Below are positions 58,904 through 64,000 of a stretch of 64,000 bases of DNA, one piece after another; the first letter of the stretch is position 1; each line of letters begins with the position of its first letter. The stretch comes from Variovorax sp. YR216 (GTDB taxonomy: Bacteria; Pseudomonadota; Gammaproteobacteria; Burkholderiales; Burkholderiaceae_C), in the NCBI RefSeq assembly GCF_900107745.1, contig NZ_FNRO01000002.1, forward strand, positions 806,001 to 870,000, in the 5' to 3' direction. The notes below the pieces were generated by a model, which was not told where the DNA came from, searched no databases, and was given only the letters and a program-made list of their open reading frames with translations. Both the position numbers and the translations under genes were made by a program.

Positions 58904-60409
58904 ATGACCTTCGATCGGCTGCCCGTCCGCCGCGCCGGCATCGACACCTACCAGCAGCCTGTCGTCTACATGCGCAGCGACTGCCACGTGTGCCGCGCCG
59001 AGGGCTTCGAGGCGCAGGCGCAGGTGGAAGTGATCGACAACGGCCGGCACCTGCTGGCGATCCTGCATCACGTGAGCAGCGACTGGCTCGCGCGCGACGA
59101 GATCGCGCTGTCGGACGTCGCCTGGACCACGCTCGGCGCGATGGACGGCGACCTCGTGGAAGTGCGGCATCCACCGGTGCTGGACTCGGTGGCCCATCTG
59201 CGCGGCAAGGTGCATGGGCGTCCCTTCACTTACGAAGCCTTGCGCGCGCTGATGGACGACGTGAGCCACGGGCGTGTGGCCGACATCCATCTTGCGTCGC
59301 TCATCACGCTGTGCGCGGGCGACGGGCTCGACATCGAGGAAACCGTGGCGCTCACACGGGCGATGGTCGACGTGGGGGAACGGGTCGCGTGGGACGAAAC
59401 GCCGGTCATGGACAAGCATTGCATCGGCGGACTCCCCGGCAACAGGACCACGCTGCTGGTGGTGCCGATCGTCGCGGCCTGCGGCGTCACGATGCCCAAG
59501 ACCTCTTCTCGCGCCATCACTTCCGCGGCCGGAACCGCCGACACCATGGAGGTGCTTGCGCCGGTGGACCTCGATCTGCCCGCGATGCGCCGGGTGGTGG
59601 AGCGCGAGCACGGTTGCATCGTCTGGGGTGGAAACACCCGCATCAGTCCGGCGGACGACATCCTGATCCGCGTGGAGCGGCCGCTCTGCCTGGACAGCCA
59701 CGGCCTGCTCATCGCGTCGATCCTGTCCAAGAAGGCGGCCGTGGGTTCGCAGCGGGTGTTGATCGACCTGCCGGTCGGCCCGCTGACCAAAGTCCGGAGC
59801 ACCGCCGCCGCGGAGGCCCTTTCGAAAGGCCTCGTGACGGTCGGCGCCGCTCTGGGCATGCAGGTGCGTACCGTGGCGACGGATGGCACCCGCCCGGTCG
59901 GGCGCGGCATCGGCCCCGCATTGGAAGCCATCGACGTCATGGCGGTGCTCGAACGCGCACCCGACGCACCGCAGGATCTGCGAGAGCGCGCGTTGACGCT
60001 GGCCGGATGGGTCCTGGAGATGGCCGGCAAGGCGTCCGATGGTGCGGGGCGGGCGATGGCACGCGAGGTCCTCGACGACGGGCGGGCGCTCGCGAAGTTC
60101 ATCGCGATCTGCGAAGCGCAAGGTGGCCTGCGGGTGCCACCCCAGGCGTCCCACACGCATGTCGTCGTCGCGCACGCGAGCGGCGCGGTGGCGGCGATCG
60201 ACACGCGACTGTTGGCGCGGGCGGCCAAGCTGGCCGGAGCGCCGCGCGACCCCTCCGCGGGCGCGGTCCTTCACGTGCAGCCGGGAGACCGTGTCGAAGT
60301 CGCCCAGCCCTTGCTGACCCTGCACGCCCAGAGCCAGGGGGCCTTGCACTACGCGCTCAACTTCATGCGCACGCAGCTGCCAGTCGTCCGCCTCGAGGCG
60401 GGCGCATGA
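58904..60409 (+). CDS. Thymidine phosphorylase family 2 (AMP phosphorylase-like)
   Basis: 501 aa phosphorylase of the long, archaeal-like family: VMDKHCIGGLPGNRTTLLVVPIVAACG, PKTSSRAITSAAGTADTMEVL, GGNTRISPADDILIRVE, LASILSKKAAVGSQRVLIDLP. The GGLPGN and SRAITS segments bind phosphate and the nucleoside or nucleotide. The archaeal relatives act on AMP in the ribose-bisphosphate pathway, whereas bacterial ones are annotated thymidine phosphorylase. Which applies here is not settled by sequence. Nucleotide salvage or ribose supply during energy stress would fit the context. Confidence 0.85.
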   Translation: MTFDRLPVRRAGIDTYQQPVVYMRSDCHVCRAEGFEAQAQVEVIDNGRHLLAILHHVSSDWLARDEIALSDVAWTTLGAMDGDLVEVRHPPVLDSVAHLRGKVHGRPFTYEALRALMDDVSHGRVADIHLASLITLCAGDGLDIEETVALTRAMVDVGERVAWDETPVMDKHCIGGLPGNRTTLLVVPIVAACGVTMPKTSSRAITSAAGTADTMEVLAPVDLDLPAMRRVVEREHGCIVWGGNTRISPADDILIRVERPLCLDSHGLLIASILSKKAAVGSQRVLIDLPVGPLTKVRSTAAAEALSKGLVTVGAALGMQVRTVATDGTRPVGRGIGPALEAIDVMAVLERAPDAPQDLRERALTLAGWVLEMAGKASDGAGRAMAREVLDDGRALAKFIAICEAQGGLRVPPQASHTHVVVAHASGAVAAIDTRLLARAAKLAGAPRDPSAGAVLHVQPGDRVEVAQPLLTLHAQSQGALHYALNFMRTQLPVVRLEAGA

Positions 60410-60421
60410 GGGTTCGGGCGC

Positions 60422-61054
60422 TCATTGGACCGAAGCGGCGCAGAACGACGCCAGTTCGGTCACCACCTGACGGGCTGCCTGCTGCGCGGCGATCACGCCG
60501 CCGTAGGGATCATCGGTGGGCGCATCGACCCGCGCATCGAACTCGCGGCTCGCGACGACCTTGCGCGTCGCGGTGTCGATGAGCGCTGCGCGCAGCGTGA
60601 GTTGCACCTGGCTCGGTGTCGTCGAGAAGTCCTGCTGAAGTCGCACGATCTCGGTCTCCAGCCGGAACTGGCCGATCGCCGAGGTGGTGCTGGCCAGCAC
60701 GGCGTGGAATGCGCCCGTGCGTTCGATGGCGCGCACCATCTTCGGCGCGAGCATGTTCGACGGCGTATCGACCCACTGGTTGTGCGCGAAATACTCGATC
60801 TCGTACGGCCGCCGCACGTAGGCGATGCGCGAGGTGTCGAAGCCCGGGGCGGCGCGTGGCGGGTTGACGATCAACGTGCGCGCGGTCGCGGCAGGCGCCG
60901 TCGCGGCGGGAGCATCGATCTCGCCGGAAAGCGCGAAGAGCGCCGGCGAAGCGACCGGTTCCGGCAGAAGCGCCCTGGCGCATCCGCCCAGCAGGGCCGG
61001 GAGCAGGGCGGCGGCCAGCACGGCGCAGGCGGCGCGGCGGGATCGGCGCGTCAT
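60422..61054 (-). CDS. ABC-type lipid transport auxiliary lipoprotein (PqiC/ABC-aux family)
   Basis: 210-aa lipoprotein: signal LPALLGGCARA with lipobox LLGGC. The ABC_trans_aux pattern follows: LIVNPPRAAPGFDTSRIAYVRRPYEIEYFAHNQWVDTPSNML, and QFRLETEIVRLQQDF. Such proteins (PqiC-like) work with MCE transporters at the outer membrane. Its ATG overlaps the MCE gene stop by 4 bp. The 12 bp to the convergent phosphorylase gene hold no terminator. Confidence 0.87.
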   Translation of the reverse strand: MTRRSRRAACAVLAAALLPALLGGCARALLPEPVASPALFALSGEIDAPAATAPAATARTLIVNPPRAAPGFDTSRIAYVRRPYEIEYFAHNQWVDTPSNMLAPKMVRAIERTGAFHAVLASTTSAIGQFRLETEIVRLQQDFSTTPSQVQLTLRAALIDTATRKVVASREFDARVDAPTDDPYGGVIAAQQAARQVVTELASFCAASVQ

Positions 61055-61989
61055 GGCTGGGCCCTTTCGCCGGGGCCGGGCTTTCCCGGGGGAGCGCCCA
61101 CCAGCAGGCTGTTCGGATTGCGCTGCGTCTGTTCGCTCAGGCGCTGCAAGGATGCCGCGAGCTGGTTCATCTCGCTCAGCAGGTTCGCCAGCGCGGGAGC
61201 GGTGTCGGTACTGGCCGCCTGGATGCTGCCCGCCGCCGCCTCGACGCTGCGGCCGACCCGATCGCTCGCTGCGTTGACCTTGTCGGCCATCCTGTCGACC
61301 GAGTCGGCGGCCTTCGCGATCCGGTCGACCGCGAGCCCGAGATGCTCGCTCGCCCGCGACGTGTTGCGGGCGGTGCGCGCCGCATCGGCGATCCCGCTGG
61401 CGAGCTCGGCCTGCTGCGCCGCCAGCGTACGGGTCAGGGTCGCGGTGTCGGCGAGCATCTGCTTCAGCGCCGCCCGCGTGTCGGCGTCGAAGACCGCGTT
61501 CAGGTTGGTGGACATGCGGTCCACGCTGGCGAGCACCGTCGAGAGCACGCTTTCGAGCCGGGTGCTGAGCGAAGGCTTGGAGGGAATGGTTGGAATGTCC
61601 TCGGCATTGGCGCCGCGAAGCGGCGGCGAATCCGCCGTGCCGCCGCTGAGTTCGACATAGGCGATGCCGGTGAGCCCCTGGGTCTTCAGGACCGCCTCGG
61701 TGTCCTTCTTGATCGGCGTTCCCTGCTCGATCAGGAAGCGCAGGCGGACCTGGCCCGGATCCGAGGGATCGATCGCGATGTCCTTGACCTTGCCGACGTC
61801 GACGCCAAGGTATTTGACCGGCGCATCCACGTTCAGCCCGGCCACCGACTCGCGCATGATCGATTGGTAGGTGCCGTAGTGCTTGCCGCCCTGGGCGCCG
61901 GCGGCCAGCCACAGCACGCCAGCCACGAGCGCCGCGCCGAGCAGCACCACGAAGGCGCCGACCAGTGCGTAGTTCACCTTGTCGTCCAT
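61051..61989 (-). CDS. MlaD-family (MCE domain) lipid-transport protein
   Basis: 312 aa: N-terminal membrane helix (YALVGAFVVLLGAALVAGVLWL), MCE domain (VAGLNVDAPVKYLGVDVGKVKDI, LKTQGLTGIAYVELSGG), then a long helical, coiled-coil-like C-terminal region (about 140-290). It forms the periplasmic ring that shuttles phospholipid. The coiled coil is longer than in E. coli MlaD and closer to PqiB/YebT or the Mce-type proteins of other beta-proteobacteria. It overlaps the ATPase gene by 16 bp. Confidence 0.9.
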   Translation of the reverse strand: MDDKVNYALVGAFVVLLGAALVAGVLWLAAGAQGGKHYGTYQSIMRESVAGLNVDAPVKYLGVDVGKVKDIAIDPSDPGQVRLRFLIEQGTPIKKDTEAVLKTQGLTGIAYVELSGGTADSPPLRGANAEDIPTIPSKPSLSTRLESVLSTVLASVDRMSTNLNAVFDADTRAALKQMLADTATLTRTLAAQQAELASGIADAARTARNTSRASEHLGLAVDRIAKAADSVDRMADKVNAASDRVGRSVEAAAGSIQAASTDTAPALANLLSEMNQLAASLQRLSEQTQRNPNSLLVGAPPGKPGPGERAQP

Positions 61990-62786
61990 GGCGTCTCCTT
62001 GTCGCGTTGGCGCTGCGCCGCCGATGCGGCGGCTCGCTGGCGCGGGCCGTCGAAGTAGCCGCGCACGATCGGATGGTCGTGCCTCGACAGTTCTTCCATC
62101 GAGCCGCTGGCCAGCACCCGCCCTTCGCCGAGGACCGCCACGCGGTCGCAGGCCTGCCACAGCAGATCGAGGTCGTGCGTGATGATCACGATCGTCAATC
62201 CGTACAGCGCGTGGGTGCGCAGGATCAGCTCGCTCACGCCCCCGGCGCTGTCGGGGTCCAGCCCGGAGGTGGGTTCGTCGAGAAACAGCAACTCGGGGTC
62301 GAGCGCGATCGCGCGCGCGAGCGAAGCGCGCTTGAGCATGCCGCCACTGAACTCGCCCGGTTGCTTCAGGCCGGCATCGGGTGGCAGGCCGGTGAGGGAC
62401 AGCTTCCACTCGGCGATGCGGTCGATCAGCGCGCGATCGAGCCGGCTGTGCTCGCGAAGCGGAAGACCGATGTTCTCGCGCACATTGAGCGCGCTGAACA
62501 ACCCGCCGTGCTGGAACATGACGCCCCACCGCAGGCGAAGCGCATGGGCCTCGCGCAATGTGAGCGTCGCGATGTCGTGGCCGAACAGATGGATCGATCC
62601 CGACGTCGGACGCTGCAGCAGGATCATCTCGCGCATGAGCACCGACTTGCCCGAACCGCTGCCGCCCGCGATCGCGAGGATCTCGCCGCGCCGGACCTCG
62701 AGGTCGAGGTCGGTGTGCACCGCATGGCTGCCGAAGCGCGTGCAGACCTTGTTCATCGCGATCACCGTGTCGGGTGGCAGTGCCAT
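61974..62786 (-). CDS. MlaF-type ABC transporter ATP-binding protein
   Basis: 270 aa ATPase: Walker A GGSGSGKSV, signature EFSGGMLKRASLARAI, Walker B LLFLDEPTSGLDP, H-loop ITHDLDLL. FQHGGLFSALNVRENIGLPL is the Mla/Ttg2 subgroup Q-loop. Works with the permease encoded 14 bp upstream and the MCE protein downstream. A C-terminal tail (FDGPRQRAAASAAQRQRD) is basic. Confidence 0.93.
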   Translation of the reverse strand: MALPPDTVIAMNKVCTRFGSHAVHTDLDLEVRRGEILAIAGGSGSGKSVLMREMILLQRPTSGSIHLFGHDIATLTLREAHALRLRWGVMFQHGGLFSALNVRENIGLPLREHSRLDRALIDRIAEWKLSLTGLPPDAGLKQPGEFSGGMLKRASLARAIALDPELLFLDEPTSGLDPDSAGGVSELILRTHALYGLTIVIITHDLDLLWQACDRVAVLGEGRVLASGSMEELSRHDHPIVRGYFDGPRQRAAASAAQRQRDKETPWTTR

Positions 62787-62800
62787 GCGTACACGCGGCC

Positions 62801-63901
62801 TTACAGGTCCAGCAGGTTGAACGCGACGGAGAACAGGGCGTCCGCCACGATCACCAGGAAGATCGACTGCACCACGCTCTTCGTCGTCTGCCGGCCGACG
62901 CTGTCGGCGCTGCCACGGGTGCGAAAGCCCTGGAAGCAGCCGATCAGCGCGATCACGACCGCGAACACCAGCGATTTGCCCACGCCCACCATCAGCGTGG
63001 ACCCTTGCATCTCGCGGCCGAAGCGATCGATGAATTCCGGAAAGCCGATGTCGAGTTGCACGCGCGCCATCACCATGCCGCCCAGGACGCCGGTCATGTC
63101 CGCGAAGACGGTGAGCAGTGGCAGTGCAATGGCGAGCGCCAGCACCTTCGGCAGCACGAGCAGCCCGATCGGATCGATCGCGATGGTCCGCATCGCATCG
63201 ACCTCCTCGGTCACGACCATCGTGCCGATCTGGGCCGCGTAGGCGGAGCCGGAACGCCCGGCGATGATGATCGCGCTGATGAGCGGCGCGAACTCGCGCA
63301 GCATCGCGTAGCCGACCAGATCGACCACGAACACGTTGGCGCCGTAGTGCCTGAGCTGGTCCGCGCCCTGGTAGGCGACGACCACGCCGAGCAGGAACGA
63401 CGTCAGCCCGATGATGGGCAGCGCGTCGAAGCCGTCGATCTGGATGTTGCGCAGTGCGGTGCGCCAGCGGATGCGTCGCGGGTGCAACAGCAAACCCAGC
63501 GCGGCCACGGCGGCCTGTCCGATGAAGCGCAGCAGCCCCAGCGTTTCCTGCGCCGACGCTTCGACATGGCGGCCGAGGCGCTCCAGGGGCGACCGCGCGG
63601 GCGGCTGCGGCAAGGGCCGATCGGGCTGCTCGCCGACCAGCGTCATCAATGTCTGCATGCGCGGCGACCAGTTGCGCAGCGTGGCCGCCGCGCCGTGGCG
63701 ACGCAGCCAGCGCTGGAGCACCCACACGCCCGTGCTGTCGATGGCTGCGAGCGACGCGCCATCGAGGACGACCGTGCCGGCGCCGCAGGCGTGCGCGTCG
63801 AGGGCGTTCGGCATGTCGCCCAGTCCGCGTACGGTCCAGTGGCCGGCGAGCGACCATCCGCCGCCGGCCAGCGGGGACAGGCTGGCTTGCGACGGTTCCA
63901 C
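62801..63901 (-). CDS. MlaE-family permease with N-terminal STAS domain
   Basis: 366 aa. Residues 1 to about 105 form a STAS-like domain (GTVVLDGASLAAIDSTGVWVLQRWLRR), then the MlaE permease: FDALPIIGLTSFLLGVVVAYQGADQL, LVGYAMLREFAPLISAIIIAGRSGSAYAAQIGTM, and a C-terminal helix VVQSIFLVIVADALFSVAFNLLDL. In E. coli the STAS partner MlaB is a separate gene; here it is fused to the permease, as in plant TGD1-like and several bacterial systems. First gene of the cluster. Confidence 0.93.
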   Translation of the reverse strand: MEPSQASLSPLAGGGWSLAGHWTVRGLGDMPNALDAHACGAGTVVLDGASLAAIDSTGVWVLQRWLRRHGAAATLRNWSPRMQTLMTLVGEQPDRPLPQPPARSPLERLGRHVEASAQETLGLLRFIGQAAVAALGLLLHPRRIRWRTALRNIQIDGFDALPIIGLTSFLLGVVVAYQGADQLRHYGANVFVVDLVGYAMLREFAPLISAIIIAGRSGSAYAAQIGTMVVTEEVDAMRTIAIDPIGLLVLPKVLALAIALPLLTVFADMTGVLGGMVMARVQLDIGFPEFIDRFGREMQGSTLMVGVGKSLVFAVVIALIGCFQGFRTRGSADSVGRQTTKSVVQSIFLVIVADALFSVAFNLLDL

Positions 63902-63934
63902 GAGGCCAGCCTCCGGCGGACGAGCGGTGTGCCG

Positions 63935-64000
63935 TCAGCTCGCGCCGTGCATCTCGACACCGCCGGTCGCGTGCAGGGCCTGGAGGCGCTGCGCAAGATC
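63935..64000 (-). CDS. C-terminal end of an unidentified protein (partial)
   Basis: The last 21 codons and a TGA of a minus-strand frame, DLAQRLQALHATGGVEMHGAS, ending 33 bp before the mlaE-like start. Too short to identify. Position and strand suggest it belongs to the same transcription unit or the one before it. It may not be a gene. Confidence 0.3.
   Translation of the reverse strand, partial: DLAQRLQALHATGGVEMHGAS

Overview
The window is GC-rich, densely packed bacterial DNA that reads like the chromosome of a facultatively anaerobic betaproteobacterium, most likely Burkholderiales (a Comamonadaceae-like member). The pointers are a nap-ccm operon, TTT/Bug-type and PF04392-type solute-binding proteins, SHP/DHC cytochromes, phasins, and strong GC bias at codon position 3 that leaves very long antisense ORFs. 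The taxonomic call is inference. No rRNA, tRNA, CRISPR array, transposase or integrase was seen.

Layout. (1) 1-6800, minus strand: periplasmic nitrate reductase and cytochrome c maturation, napEDABC-ccmABCDE (ccmE cut by the window edge), behind a near-consensus sigma-70 promoter. (2) 6880-13802: a MarR repressor divergent from an operon whose proteins resemble the Rhodopseudomonas palustris cyclohexanecarboxylate set: badR | badH-badI-aliB-aliA-bug-badK. It gives every step from cyclohexanecarboxylate to pimeloyl-CoA. (3) 13813-17529: small or hypothetical genes, a phage C4-antisense-RNA-like locus, two unrecognised envelope proteins, a LysE-type exporter, and DUF1330 and DUF1488 proteins. 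(4) 17633-34936, minus strand: one 17-kb alpha-glucan/trehalose operon, glgB-glgE-treS::mak-mscS-like-glgX-treZ-malQ::treY, with most junctions overlapping. (5) 35075-39413, minus: an HtrA-like lipoprotein protease, an ABC solute-binding protein, a TetR regulator and two phasin-like proteins. (6) 39534-60409: a stress/low-oxygen island with three universal stress proteins, adenylate kinase, acyl-CoA synthetase, a P-type ATPase, a MacAB-like ABC exporter, SHP-DHC-cytochrome b with a QseBC-like two-component system, a Crp/Fnr regulator, another cytochrome c, a metallophosphoesterase, a CarS-like protein, a hibernation-factor-like protein, an Ala/Lys-rich exported protein, a Nudix hydrolase and a family-2 thymidine phosphorylase. 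(7) 60422-63901, minus: an Mla/MCE-type lipid transporter with auxiliary lipoprotein.

How it may work together. Six 14-bp sites of the form TTG-N8-CAA (40130, 50059, 54699, 57051, 57748, 58283) lie upstream of transcription units in region 6. Five of them sit about 58-70 bp before the start codon. The Crp/Fnr regulator at 53845-54579 carries the ETVSR recognition helix expected to read TTG-type half sites, but it lacks the FNR iron-sulfur cysteines. Region 6 is therefore best read as a local regulon for survival under oxygen limitation, fitting the neighbouring nitrate respiration, anaerobic-style alicyclic acid degradation, glycogen/trehalose cycling and PHA genes.
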